Below, piece by piece: positions 51,010 to 59,647 of a stretch of DNA of 64,000 bases (positions within the stretch are counted from its first letter, which is position 1; each line of letters starts with the position of its first letter). The notes under the pieces were generated by a model that saw nothing but the letters and a program-made list of their open reading frames with translations, ran no database searches and had not been told where the DNA came from. The translations under genes and the position numbers were made by a program. This DNA comes from Caryophanales bacterium UBA4278. GTDB lineage: Bacteria > Bacillota_I > Bacilli_A > RFN20 > CAG-826. Location of the stretch: positions 1 to 64,000 of the forward strand of contig DGVS01000005.1 of NCBI GenBank assembly GCA_002395065.1, given 5' to 3'.

Positions 51010-53616
51010 ATGAAATACATGACCGGTCAAGAAATTCGTGAAACATGGTTAAACTTTTTTAAATCCAAAGGACACCATGTTGAAAAAGGTGCTTCTTTAA
51101 TTCCATACCAAGATCCAACTTTACTCTGGATTAATTCGGGTGTGGCCGCTTTAAAGAAATACATGGATGGTAGTGAAGTACCACCAAGCCGAAGAATCAC
51201 CAATGTCCAGAAGTCAATTCGTACTAATGACATTGAAAATGTCGGTTTTACTGCTCGACATCATACATTCTTCGAAATGCTTGGTAACTTCTCCATAGGA
51301 GACTACTTTAAAAAGGAAGTTATTCCATATGCATTTGAAATTCTCACAAGTGAGAAATATTTTGGAATGCCAAAAGATAAGCTCTATTTCACATATAACC
51401 CAATTGATGAAGAAACACATCAACTTTGGTTAAAAGAAGGTGTTGAAGAGTCACATCTCATCCCTTTAGAAGGAAACTATTGGGAAATTGGCGAAGGTCC
51501 AGCAGGGCCAAACACAGAAGTGTTTTTTGACCGTGGTGAAAAGTATGATCCTAAACATTTAGGCGTTCGTCTACTTCGTGAAGAAATTGAAAACGACAGA
51601 TACATTGAAATCTGGGGTATTGTTTTTTCACAATTTAACGCCGTTCCTGGCACACCAAGGAGTGAGTACAAGGAATTACCAAGCAAGAACATTGATACAG
51701 GCGCTGGACTAGAACGTATTGCTTGCGTATTACAAGGAACAGAAACGAACTTTGAAACAGACTTATTCCTACCAATTATTAAAAAGATTGAGCTTATAGC
51801 TCAACAACCATATAAAGTTCCATACCTTACCAATTACAGAGTTATTGCTGATCATATTAGAGCTGTGACATTTGCGATTGCTGATGGCGAAATTTTCTCA
51901 AATGAAGGTCGCGGATATGTTTTACGTCGACTTGTCCGACGTGCAATGAGATTTGCAAAACAAATTGGCATTGAAAAACCATTTATGTACACACTTGTTG
52001 ATGTTGTTATCAACATCTATGCTAAGTTCTACCCAGAAAATGTTTCTAAAGGACCAAGTATTGCTAAGATGGTTAAAGCCGAAGAAGAAAAATTCCTTGA
52101 GACATTGACTACTGGCGAAGCTATGCTTCGTGAAATGATTATTGGCAAAAATGAACTTTCTGGAATCGATGCTTTTAAACTCTATGACACATTCGGCTTC
52201 CCAATTGATTTAACAATTGAGATTTGTGCTGAAAAAGGTGTTAAAGTTGATCGAGATGGTTTTGAAAAAGAGATGGAAAAGCAAAAAGAACGTGCTCGTC
52301 AAGCTCGTTCAAATGCACAAAGCATGCATAAACAGTCAAAAGACCTACTCGAATTTGTCGCTCCATCTGAGTTTACTTATGAACCAGAACCGCTTATAGC
52401 GGTTGTTATCGGATGTTTCAAAGATGGAGTCCGAGTAAAAGAGATTTCTGACGAAGGCGAGATCATTTTGTCGAGAACAAATTTCTATGCCGAATCTGGT
52501 GGCGAAGTTGCAGACACAGGTGAAATTTCCAATAATTCTACAACTCTAGAGGTGTTTAACGTAGTTAAAGCTCCAAATAAGCAACATCTTCATGCTGTCA
52601 AAGTAAAACGCGGTGTTATTAGAGAAGGCGATGAAGTGCGAGCTGAAATTAATATCGAAGATCGTCGATTAATCGAAAGAAACCATACTGCAACACACCT
52701 TTTACAAGCTGCTTTGGATAAAGTGCTGGGAAACCACATTAAACAAATGGGTTCTTACGTATGTAAGGATTATATGAGATTTGACTTCACTCATTATAGT
52801 AAAATTACTAGCGAAGAATTAAAAGCTATTGAGTCTGAGGTCAATAAAATGATTGCTGAAGCTATTCCAGCAAACATCCAAATCATGTCTTTAGCCGATG
52901 CAAATAAGCTTGGTGCTAAAGCTTTCTTCTCTGAAAAATATGGTGATGAAGTTCGTGTTGTTGCTTATAGCAACAGGTCAATTGAATTTTGTGGTGGTTG
53001 CCACGTTAAGAACACTTCTGAAATTGGAGTGTTTGTTATTGAAAGCGAATCATCAATCGCATCTGGAGTGCGAAGAATTCAAGGTCGTTCATCTGTTGGT
53101 GCCTATGAATTAATAAAAGAACGACAAGACACTTTAAAACAAATTGTTGAGAGCGTTGGTGCTTATAGCACCAGTGATGCATTAAATAAGATTCATAATA
53201 TGTTAGAGGAACTCAACAAAGTTAATCGTCGCTTATCGTCGCTGATGGATCGAATCTCTCACTCAAGCGCTAATGATGCCCTTGAACAGTTTATCGATCT
53301 TAAAGGATATAAGGTTTTAGCGAAATATGTTAAAGGCGCTTCAATGGAAAATCTAAATTCCATGGGTGATGATCTTAAAGTCAAATTTAATGATTATGCT
53401 ATCCTCCTTATAGGAGGAGATGGTGATTCTCTGCCAATTTCAGTATTTATTGGTGGCTCAGCGTTACGAAAAAATATGGCTGGAAATCTTGTTCGAGAAG
53501 TCGCTAAACACCTCGGGGGTGGTGGCGGAGGACGCCCGAATATGGCAAACGGTTCTGGCCGCGATTCAACAAAGATAGAATCCGCTATTCAGTTATTCAA
53601 GGAGACTCTTCAATGA
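51010..53616 (+). CDS. alaS: Alanyl-tRNA synthetase
   Basis: 868 residues, full length. Class II catalytic core at about 1-240 (motif 2 RHHTFFEMLGNFSIGDYF), tRNA-recognition domain to about 450, editing domain with HTATHLL (about 562-568) and CGGCHVKNT (about 660-668), and C-Ala domain ending in GGGGGGRPNMANGSG. It is controlled by the T-box upstream. Ribosome binding site AGGAGG. Its stop overlaps the ruvX start (ATGA). Confidence 0.97.
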   Translation: MKYMTGQEIRETWLNFFKSKGHHVEKGASLIPYQDPTLLWINSGVAALKKYMDGSEVPPSRRITNVQKSIRTNDIENVGFTARHHTFFEMLGNFSIGDYFKKEVIPYAFEILTSEKYFGMPKDKLYFTYNPIDEETHQLWLKEGVEESHLIPLEGNYWEIGEGPAGPNTEVFFDRGEKYDPKHLGVRLLREEIENDRYIEIWGIVFSQFNAVPGTPRSEYKELPSKNIDTGAGLERIACVLQGTETNFETDLFLPIIKKIELIAQQPYKVPYLTNYRVIADHIRAVTFAIADGEIFSNEGRGYVLRRLVRRAMRFAKQIGIEKPFMYTLVDVVINIYAKFYPENVSKGPSIAKMVKAEEEKFLETLTTGEAMLREMIIGKNELSGIDAFKLYDTFGFPIDLTIEICAEKGVKVDRDGFEKEMEKQKERARQARSNAQSMHKQSKDLLEFVAPSEFTYEPEPLIAVVIGCFKDGVRVKEISDEGEIILSRTNFYAESGGEVADTGEISNNSTTLEVFNVVKAPNKQHLHAVKVKRGVIREGDEVRAEINIEDRRLIERNHTATHLLQAALDKVLGNHIKQMGSYVCKDYMRFDFTHYSKITSEELKAIESEVNKMIAEAIPANIQIMSLADANKLGAKAFFSEKYGDEVRVVAYSNRSIEFCGGCHVKNTSEIGVFVIESESSIASGVRRIQGRSSVGAYELIKERQDTLKQIVESVGAYSTSDALNKIHNMLEELNKVNRRLSSLMDRISHSSANDALEQFIDLKGYKVLAKYVKGASMENLNSMGDDLKVKFNDYAILLIGGDGDSLPISVFIGGSALRKNMAGNLVREVAKHLGGGGGGRPNMANGSGRDSTKIESAIQLFKETLQ

Positions 53617-54044
53617 GTAAAATCCTCGGACTTGATTTAGGAACTACAACACTTGGTATTGCTGTTACCGATGCTATAAGCATCGCAGTACATCCAAGAG
53701 AAGTTTATCGGTTTGAAAAAGGAAACTTTAAAAAAGCGCGAGAGCATGTTTTAGAAATTTGTGAAAAAGAAAATATAAATGAATTAGTTATTGGGGTTCC
53801 ATATTACGAATCAGGCGACCTATCTCCACATGCCAAAAGTTGCTTAAGATTTAAAAATGATTTGCTTATAGCAAATAGCGAATTAATTATTCACGAAATT
53901 GATGAATCTTACTCAACGATTGATGCAGACGAAAAATTAAAAGAAATGAATTTGTCTTATGAAAAACGCAAAGCGCATGTAGATGAGTACGCAGCTGTCG
54001 TGATTCTAGAACGATATCTTAGAAAACTGGAGGAACAGAAATGA
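53613..54044 (+). CDS. ruvX: Holliday junction resolvase-like protein RuvX (YqgF)
   Basis: 143 residues. RNase H-like fold with GLDLGTTTLGIAVTD (first Asp), the VIGVPYYESGDLSPHA segment and DESYSTIDADEKL with acidic residues, and a C-terminal DEYAAVVILERYL. The family processes pre-16S rRNA and may resolve junctions. It sits in the conserved alaS-ruvX-DUF1292 order and overlaps both neighbours. Confidence 0.93.
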   Translation: MSKILGLDLGTTTLGIAVTDAISIAVHPREVYRFEKGNFKKAREHVLEICEKENINELVIGVPYYESGDLSPHAKSCLRFKNDLLIANSELIIHEIDESYSTIDADEKLKEMNLSYEKRKAHVDEYAAVVILERYLRKLEEQK

Positions 54045-54313
54045 AAAACCCATTGTTGGAAGATGAAATTTTAATTACCGATGAAAACGGAGTCGAACAA
54101 GTGATGAAAATTCTCTTCACATACGAGAATGAAGAACGTCAAAAAATGTATGCCTTCTTGTATAAAGAAGGTGATGAAGATAATGTCGTTCCTGTTTCGA
54201 TAAACGAAAAGGATTCTTCAATTGAGGTCATTGAAGACGAAAAAGAGCTTGAAGAAGTTGAAGAAGTTTTCAATTGCTTCCTTGATGACCCAAAAATGAA
54301 GGAAATTAAATAA
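54041..54313 (+). CDS. DUF1292 protein (YrzB-like)
   Basis: 90 residues, very acidic. The ILITDENGVEQVMKILFTYENEERQKMYAFLY start and the DEDNVVPVSINEKDSSIEVIEDEKELEEVEEVF tail match DUF1292, a conserved Firmicute protein of unknown function encoded beside ruvX. It overlaps the ruvX stop by four bases. Confidence 0.9.
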   Translation: MKNPLLEDEILITDENGVEQVMKILFTYENEERQKMYAFLYKEGDEDNVVPVSINEKDSSIEVIEDEKELEEVEEVFNCFLDDPKMKEIK

Positions 54314-54378
54314 TTTGTTGTTTACAACATTAAATATGATTGGTAAACTCTTTATTGCGATTTAGGAGGCTTTAAAAG

Positions 54379-54858
54379 ATGGCCACAGAAAAAATTGAAT
54401 TAACAAAAGAAGGCGAAGCTAAGTTAACTAAAGAACTTCGTCACTTAATTGATATTGATCGTCCAGAAGTCTTGGATCAACTTGCTGCCGCTCGTGCACA
54501 AGGCGACTTGAGCGAAAACGCCGACTATGATGCAGCGCGTAATAAACAAGCTGAAGTTGAAGCTCGAATTAAAGAAATCGAAAATATTTTAGCAAATGCT
54601 AAAATTATCGAAGAAAAGAAACAAACAAGTAAGCTTGTTGCTCTTGGTTCAACAGTTGAAATCAAAGATCTTAGCGATAACACCAAGGCAACCTATACCA
54701 TCGTTGGTACAGTTGAAGCTAACCCAACTAAAGGATTGATCTCCAATGTCTCTCCACTTGGAAAAGCCATTGTTGGTAAAAAAGTTGGTGACATCTGTGT
54801 TGTGCGTGTTGCTCGCGAATACAAAGTCGAAATCTTAAAGCTTACAACTGGTAAATGA
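54379..54858 (+). CDS. greA: Transcription elongation factor GreA
   Basis: 159 residues. An N-terminal coiled coil with LAAARAQGDLSENADYDAAR (the tip with conserved Asp/Glu that enter the RNA polymerase secondary channel) and a C-terminal FKBP-like domain (about 80-155). GreA rescues backtracked polymerase. Ribosome binding site AGGAGG; it is followed by a perfect hairpin terminator. Confidence 0.96.
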   Translation: MATEKIELTKEGEAKLTKELRHLIDIDRPEVLDQLAAARAQGDLSENADYDAARNKQAEVEARIKEIENILANAKIIEEKKQTSKLVALGSTVEIKDLSDNTKATYTIVGTVEANPTKGLISNVSPLGKAIVGKKVGDICVVRVAREYKVEILKLTTGK

Positions 54859-54878
54859 GATTCCCACCTCAAAAAATT

Positions 54879-54902
54879 AAGGTACCTTTGGTACCTTTTT
54901 TA
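54879..54902 (+). terminator. greA terminator
   Basis: AAGGTACC-TTT-GGTACCTT (eight perfect pairs), ending in T6. Confidence 0.92.
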
Positions 54903-54960
54903 ATTCGTGTGAAAAATTTGTCTTTATTTTACGCATATAGATAGTGAAAGGAGACAAATT

Positions 54961-55134
54961 ATGCGCAAATTAACTAGAGAAGAACTCGCCGAGATTAAGA
55001 CTGGCGAGCTCACATTAACAGCAGTATTAACTGTTCTGGCTGTTTCTTTGATGGCAGTAGTAATTTATAAATTATTCATGTCTAAAGAAGGCAGCTCAAC
55101 TGTCCCTGGTGGTTGGAAATTTACTTGGAAATGA
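54961..55134 (+). CDS. 57-residue membrane peptide with bacteriocin-leader-like start
   Basis: A short gene with a strong ribosome binding site (GAAAGGAG, eight bases before the ATG). The N-terminus MRKLTREELAEIKTGE resembles double-glycine leaders of class II bacteriocins (KLTxxELxxIxGG), except that the second Gly is Glu. A membrane helix (about 18-39) follows, then a short basic/polar part and a C-terminus with PGGWKFTWK. The last codon and stop overlap the radC ATG (ATGA), so translation is coupled. It may be an exported peptide or a small membrane protein; no peptidase/transporter gene is nearby. Confidence 0.7.
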   Translation: MRKLTREELAEIKTGELTLTAVLTVLAVSLMAVVIYKLFMSKEGSSTVPGGWKFTWK

Positions 55135-55805
55135 AAATTGCCGATTTACCAAAGGAGGCAAAGCCTCGTGAAAAAGCTTTTTGTTATGGCATTGGTGAAT
55201 TAGACGACCAAGAACTACTCGCTTTAATCATCGGAAGTGGGGTGAGGGGGCATTCAGCGATTGAGATTGCAAGGTCCTTATTAGAGACCTTCATCACGCT
55301 CCCTCACCTTTCTACAGCTTCATTAAGTGCGCTTATAGCGCAAAAAGGATTAAACCGAGTAAATGCGTTAAAATTAATCGCCGCATTTGAATTGCATAGA
55401 CGCTTATCATCAACGAAATATGCCTTACCAGAGCAAATAACTAAGACAAATCAAATCGTCGATCGTTTTCGCTATCTTGAAAACTTTGATTATGAGGTTG
55501 TTATTTTAGTCATGCTGAATCGGAAAAAAGAAATCATTCGCGAGGTCACTAAGTATAAAGGAACATATGATTCATGTTTCTTTAATTTCAAAGAAATTAT
55601 GTCCGAATTATTGGATTCAAAATGCACGTCTTTCATTGTTGTGCACAATCATCCAGATGAATCACACTTACCTAGCGAGAACGATGTCATTTCAACTTCG
55701 ATTCTTAAAGACAAAACAGAAGAATTTGGAATGAAGCTCTATGATCATGTTATCATCTTCAAAAATGGTTTCTATTCCTTCAAAGAAAAAGGCCACTTTC
55801 GCTAA
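55131..55805 (+). CDS. radC: RadC family JAMM-domain protein
   Basis: 224 residues from the ATG that overlaps the small peptide's stop codon; an ATG at 55113 would overlap it further. An N-terminal helix-hairpin-helix-like part (about 20-80, LDDQELLALIIGSGVRGHSAIEIA) is followed by the MPN/JAMM domain with the metal motif HNHPDESHLPSENDV (H-x-H-x7-S-x2-D form) near residue 173. The ancestral DNA-repair role is disputed; the biochemical function is not established. Confidence 0.93.
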   Translation: MKIADLPKEAKPREKAFCYGIGELDDQELLALIIGSGVRGHSAIEIARSLLETFITLPHLSTASLSALIAQKGLNRVNALKLIAAFELHRRLSSTKYALPEQITKTNQIVDRFRYLENFDYEVVILVMLNRKKEIIREVTKYKGTYDSCFFNFKEIMSELLDSKCTSFIVVHNHPDESHLPSENDVISTSILKDKTEEFGMKLYDHVIIFKNGFYSFKEKGHFR

Positions 55806-55832
55806 AATAAGGTTTACATTTGTAAAAAAATG

Positions 55833-55861
55833 TTTACAAACACTTTCATTAATAATATATT
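55833..55861 (+). promoter_or_regulatory. rplU operon promoter
   Basis: TTTACA (55833-55838), 17-base spacer, TATATT (55856-55861). Confidence 0.65.
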
Positions 55862-55865
55862 AATA

Positions 55866-55973
55866 AGCGTTGTCGCCTCACAAGCTACAACCGCATAGAA
55901 AAGGTAACTAACTTATTACTTATAGTAATAGACCTTAATAGCGAGTCTTGAGTGAGAAAGTCGAGGTATATTT
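55866..55973 (+). promoter_or_regulatory. L21 leader region
   Basis: About 105 transcribed bases before rplU, with GTTGTCGCCTCACAAGC, CCGCATAG and GCGAGTCTTGAGTGAGAAAG segments characteristic of the structured leader found before rplU in Firmicutes. The L21 leader probably mediates feedback by a ribosomal protein. Confidence 0.65.
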
Positions 55974-56285
55974 ATGTACGCTATCATTGAAACTGGTGGA
56001 AAACAAGTTCGCGTCGAAGTCGGACAAAAGGTTTTTGTTGAAAAACTCGATGTAGAAGAAAACAAAGCAGTGAGCTTTGAGAAGGTTCTTCTTGTCGCGG
56101 ACAAAGAAGTTAAAGTCGGTACACCATATGTCGAAGGAGCGAAAGTAACCGCGAAAGTCGTGAAAAACGGACTTGGTAAAAAGATTCGCATCTACAAATA
56201 CAAAGCTAAACATAATTCCGCTCGTCGTATGATTGGTCATCGTCAACCATATACTTGCGTTGTTATTGAAAGCATCGTTGCTTAA
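55974..56285 (+). CDS. rplU: 50S ribosomal protein L21
   Basis: 103 residues. MYAIIETGGKQVRVEVGQKVFVEKL and the KKIRIYKYKAKHNSARRMIGHRQPYT signature are clear. It starts the rplU-prp-rpmA operon after a structured leader. Confidence 0.98.
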   Translation: MYAIIETGGKQVRVEVGQKVFVEKLDVEENKAVSFEKVLLVADKEVKVGTPYVEGAKVTAKVVKNGLGKKIRIYKYKAKHNSARRMIGHRQPYTCVVIESIVA

Positions 56286-56288
56286 TTT

Positions 56289-56600
56289 ATGATCAAAGTT
56301 ACTGTCATAAAAGCAGAACAAAAAATTAAAAGTATATTAGTCAAAGGCCATTCTAATTCTGCACCAAAAGGAGAAGACCTCATCTGTGCTGGAGTTAGCT
56401 CAATCATCATTGGTGGAGCAAACGCCATCGTTCATCCTGAATGTTATACATTCAAAACTGATGAAGGTTACTTCGAAATAACAGAATTAAAAACGGCGAA
56501 TGAGCACGATTACAATGTCTTAGAAACTGTGCTTACTCAATTAAAAACTATTGAGGAAACATATCCAAAATTCGTTCAAGTAATCGAGAAAGGAAATTAG
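56289..56600 (+). CDS. prp: Ribosomal-processing cysteine protease Prp (YsxB)
   Basis: 103 residues. The catalytic His and Cys are in GHSNSAPKGEDLICAGVS (His 21 and Cys 33), followed by the SIIIGGANAI helix. Prp cuts the N-terminal extension of L27, whose gene follows three bases later and carries a cleavage site (LQLFA-like). It occurs only in bacteria with such L27. Confidence 0.95.
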   Translation: MIKVTVIKAEQKIKSILVKGHSNSAPKGEDLICAGVSSIIIGGANAIVHPECYTFKTDEGYFEITELKTANEHDYNVLETVLTQLKTIEETYPKFVQVIEKGN

Positions 56601-56602
56601 TT

Positions 56603-56884
56603 ATGTTATTTAGATTAAATATCCAACTCTTTGCTTCTAAAAAAGGTGTTGGTTCAACTAAAAACGGACGTGATAGCGAATCCAAACGTCTTGGTGCAAA
56701 AGTTTCTGATGGAGAATTTTGTACCGCAGGTTCAATTATTTACCGCCAAAGAGGAACAAAAATTCTTCCAGGTGTGAATACCAAACGTGGTGGAGATGAT
56801 ACCATCTTCGCAACCATCTCTGGTATTTGTAAATATGAACGTGTTGGACGTTCTAAAACACGCGTTAGCGTTTACGCCAAGTAA
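56603..56884 (+). CDS. rpmA: 50S ribosomal protein L27 with Prp-cleaved extension
   Basis: 93 residues. The N-terminus LFRLNIQLFASKKGVGSTKNGRDS holds an extension ending at IQLFA, after which mature L27 starts (SKKGVGSTKNGRDS). This matches the Prp site of Staphylococcus L27 (LQFFA/SKKG). Otherwise a normal L27. It is the last gene of the operon, followed by two terminators. Confidence 0.97.
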   Translation: MLFRLNIQLFASKKGVGSTKNGRDSESKRLGAKVSDGEFCTAGSIIYRQRGTKILPGVNTKRGGDDTIFATISGICKYERVGRSKTRVSVYAK

Positions 56885-56897
56885 GTTGAAAAATATT

Positions 56898-56923
56898 AGA
56901 CCTCTGAAGAGGTCTTTTATTTT
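56898..56923 (+). terminator. rplU operon terminator 1
   Basis: AGACCTC-TGAA-GAGGTCT followed by a T-rich tail. Confidence 0.85.
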
Positions 56924-56935
56924 ACTTAAACAATT

Positions 56936-56960
56936 AAGACCACAAAAAAGTGGTCTTTTG
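56936..56960 (+). terminator. rplU operon terminator 2
   Basis: AAGACCAC-A6-GTGGTCTT followed by TTG; the T run is short. Confidence 0.65.
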
Positions 56961-56986
56961 TTATCTTACGTATATAATGTGAGTGT

Positions 56987-58258
56987 ATGTTTATTGACCG
57001 AGTAGTAGTTGAAGTAAGATCCGGTAAAGGCGGAGATGGCATGATTGCCTTTCTCCACGAAAAGTACGTCGCTAAAGGCGGACCAAGTGGTGGAAATGGT
57101 GGTCGTGGTGCTTCGATTATTTTTCGTGCGAATAAATCAATTAACACATTGTTTAATTTCCGTCACTCTAAAGTCATCATTGGACAAGATGGTGGAAAAG
57201 GTTTAACCAAGAACAAATACGGACGCGGTGCAGATGATGTCTATGTCGATGTACCTTTAGGTACTGTTGTTTATTTAGAGAAGAATCACGAGTTCCTTTG
57301 CGACTTATCCCAAGATGGTCAAGAAGTTGTTGTAGCTAAAGGCGGTCGTGGTGGAAGAGGCAATGCTGCTTTTAAATCCGACAAGAACCGTGTTCCGCGT
57401 ATTGCTGAAAACGGCTTACCAGGCGAAACCAAACGTCTGATCCTAGAGTTAAAACTTTTAGCTGATGTCGGATTGGTTGGACTTCCAAATGCTGGTAAAT
57501 CAACACTTTTAAGTGTTGTAAGTAATGCAAATCCGGAAATTGCCGATTATCCATTTACGACTATTGCTCCAAATTTAGGAGTGGTAAACGTTTCCAAATA
57601 CGAAACTTTTGTTATGGCTGATTTACCAGGATTAATCGCAGGTGCACACCTTGGTAAGGGTTTAGGCTTAACATTCTTAAGACATCTTGAAAGATGTCGC
57701 GTTATTGTCCATCTTGTTTCAATGAGTGATGAAAATCCATATGAATCGTTTAAACAAATTCAAAACGAACTCAAAGAGTACGGCATGGGTCTAGAAAAAC
57801 GTCCGTTAATTATTGTGGCAACTAAAATGGATGAGGATGGAGCAGAAGATAAACTCAAAGAGTTTAAGAAAAAAGTTAAAGCGGAAGTAATTCCAATCTC
57901 ATCTTTAACACACGATGGAATTAATGAACTTGTTAAAAAATGTTATGAACTGGTTTCAAAAACTGATCCTTTCCCATTAATGGGAACTAAAGACAAAGTC
58001 GAAACTAAAGTTTATAATGCTTATAAAGATCAAAAACCAATCTTTGAGGTTATTAAAGAAAGAGATCATGTCTATCGCCTTGTCGGAGAATCAATTGAAC
58101 GAACTTATTCATTGATCAATATTTCTACTGATGAAGGTTTGATGCGCCTGATAAACTATTTAAGGAAAATCGAAGTTGAGGAAGCACTAAAAGAAGCTGG
58201 AGCCGAAGATGGAGACAGTGTCTTCTTATGTGACTTTGAATTCGAATATTTAGAATAA
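56987..58258 (+). CDS. obgE: GTPase ObgE/CgtA
   Basis: 423 residues. The glycine-rich Obg fold (about 1-155, VRSGKGGDGMIAFLHEKYVAKGGPSGGNGG), a GTPase domain with GLPNAGKST (G1, about 165) and VMADLPGL (G3), and the OCT C-terminal domain. It acts in 50S assembly and stress control. TATAAT (56973-56978) lies eight bases before the ATG and no ribosome binding site is seen, so the mRNA may be leaderless. It overlaps nadE by one base. Confidence 0.96.
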   Translation: MFIDRVVVEVRSGKGGDGMIAFLHEKYVAKGGPSGGNGGRGASIIFRANKSINTLFNFRHSKVIIGQDGGKGLTKNKYGRGADDVYVDVPLGTVVYLEKNHEFLCDLSQDGQEVVVAKGGRGGRGNAAFKSDKNRVPRIAENGLPGETKRLILELKLLADVGLVGLPNAGKSTLLSVVSNANPEIADYPFTTIAPNLGVVNVSKYETFVMADLPGLIAGAHLGKGLGLTFLRHLERCRVIVHLVSMSDENPYESFKQIQNELKEYGMGLEKRPLIIVATKMDEDGAEDKLKEFKKKVKAEVIPISSLTHDGINELVKKCYELVSKTDPFPLMGTKDKVETKVYNAYKDQKPIFEVIKERDHVYRLVGESIERTYSLINISTDEGLMRLINYLRKIEVEEALKEAGAEDGDSVFLCDFEFEYLE

Positions 58259-58989
58259 TGAAGAATTTAGAAGCTTATTTATTAGAAATCCAATCCTTTT
58301 TAAAGGATTATTTAGACAAATCTGGCTGCAAAGCCTATGTTTTAGGATTAAGCGGCGGAGTCGATTCTTCTTTAGTTGCAGCCTTAGCCCGTAAAGCTGT
58401 TGGAAAAGATAAACTTTATTGCTATTGTATTGACATTGAATCCAATCCAAAAGATATCGAAGATGCTAAAAAAGTTGCTGAGCAACTTGATGTTAACCTC
58501 GAAGTCATCTCTTTGACTGAGACTTATCATTCATATCTCAAGGATTTAAAAGGCAAAGACTTCTTACGTTTATCTAAATCTAATTTAAAAGTGCGTATGC
58601 GCATGTGTGCATTATTTGCATATGCTCAAGAACACTCCGGTCTTGTTTTAGGCACAGATAATTGGGACGAACGCTATGTCGGCTACTTCACAAAGTACGG
58701 TGATGGAGCCGCCGATATCCTGCCAATTGTGCATCTAACAAAACAAGAAGTGCGGGAATCATCAAAAATTTTGGGAATCTCTGAAGATTTATATAATCGC
58801 GTTCCATCGGCAGGACTTTTCGAAGGTCAAACTGATGAAACAGAAATGGGAATCTCTTATGTTGACTTAGATAATTACCTTATAGGTAAAGAAGTCAATT
58901 TAGAAGCAAAAAAACGCATTGAACATCTCCATAAAATTAGTGAACATAAGCGTGTTGAAATCCCTTCTCCAAAGCCTCCAAAAAGATAA
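58258..58989 (+). CDS. nadE: NH3-dependent NAD(+) synthetase
   Basis: 243 residues. The PP-loop SGGVDSSLVAAL is near residues 31-42 and the deamido-NAD-binding stretch GTDNWDERYVGYFTKYGDGAADILPI near 136-161. It lacks the glutaminase domain, so it uses ammonia. It is coupled to obgE and ended by a hairpin terminator. Confidence 0.95.
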   Translation: MKNLEAYLLEIQSFLKDYLDKSGCKAYVLGLSGGVDSSLVAALARKAVGKDKLYCYCIDIESNPKDIEDAKKVAEQLDVNLEVISLTETYHSYLKDLKGKDFLRLSKSNLKVRMRMCALFAYAQEHSGLVLGTDNWDERYVGYFTKYGDGAADILPIVHLTKQEVRESSKILGISEDLYNRVPSAGLFEGQTDETEMGISYVDLDNYLIGKEVNLEAKKRIEHLHKISEHKRVEIPSPKPPKR

Positions 58990-59010
58990 CAAAATAAAAA
59001 AATTTAAGAA

Positions 59011-59035
59011 AAGTGGCAAATTTGCCGCTTTTTTT
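59011..59035 (+). terminator. obgE-nadE terminator
   Basis: AAGTGGC-A3/T3-GCCGCTT palindrome (one G-T), then T7. Confidence 0.85.
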
Positions 59036-59077
59036 ACGATAAAGATATATATAAGGAATAACGAGGAAGGAGTCACT

Positions 59078-59647
59078 ATGTTTGACTATTTTATTGGACG
59101 CATCACTCGTGTCCTACCTCACGCCATCGTGCTTGAAACAAACGCGATTGGTTATTACATTTTTGTTTCAAAACCAAAACTTTTTCAAATTGGTGATGAA
59201 ACTAAAGTTTATGTCCAAGACCTATTAAAAGAAGATGGTTATTACTTGGTTGGTTTCCCATCTATCGAAGAAAGAGAAGTTTATTACGGACTTAACTCGG
59301 TTAATGGAATTGGTCCAAAAACAGCATTAAAAATTCTTGGTGAATGTAACTATCAAGACCTGAAGAAAGCAATTGAAAGCAATAATCTCTTCTTTTTAAG
59401 AAGTATTAAGTGGATTGGACAAAAAGCATCAGCCCAAATTCTTCTTGATCTTCGTGGTTTCTTCGACTTAAATCAAAACATCAATGTTAACCAGTATGAA
59501 GAAGTTCAATTTGCCTTAAAACGTCTTGGATATAAAAACCGAGATATTATTTCAACTTTGTCCGGCATCAACATACCAGATGCCTCAAATGAAGAAATTA
59601 TCAAAGAGGCATTAAGGAGGTTAAGACCTTATGCGCAGCACAGTTGA
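59078..59647 (+). CDS. ruvA: Holliday junction DNA helicase RuvA
   Basis: 189 residues. The OB-fold N-terminus (MFDYFIGRITRVLPHAIVLETNAIGY), the helix-hairpin-helix region (NSVNGIGPKTALKIL, IKWIGQKASAQIL) and the C-terminal RuvB-binding helices (EEVQFALKRLGY) are present. The ATG at 59078 has the ribosome binding site AAGGAG; longer in-frame starts overlap nadE and lack one. It overlaps ruvB by 17 bases. Confidence 0.94.
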   Translation: MFDYFIGRITRVLPHAIVLETNAIGYYIFVSKPKLFQIGDETKVYVQDLLKEDGYYLVGFPSIEEREVYYGLNSVNGIGPKTALKILGECNYQDLKKAIESNNLFFLRSIKWIGQKASAQILLDLRGFFDLNQNINVNQYEEVQFALKRLGYKNRDIISTLSGINIPDASNEEIIKEALRRLRPYAQHS

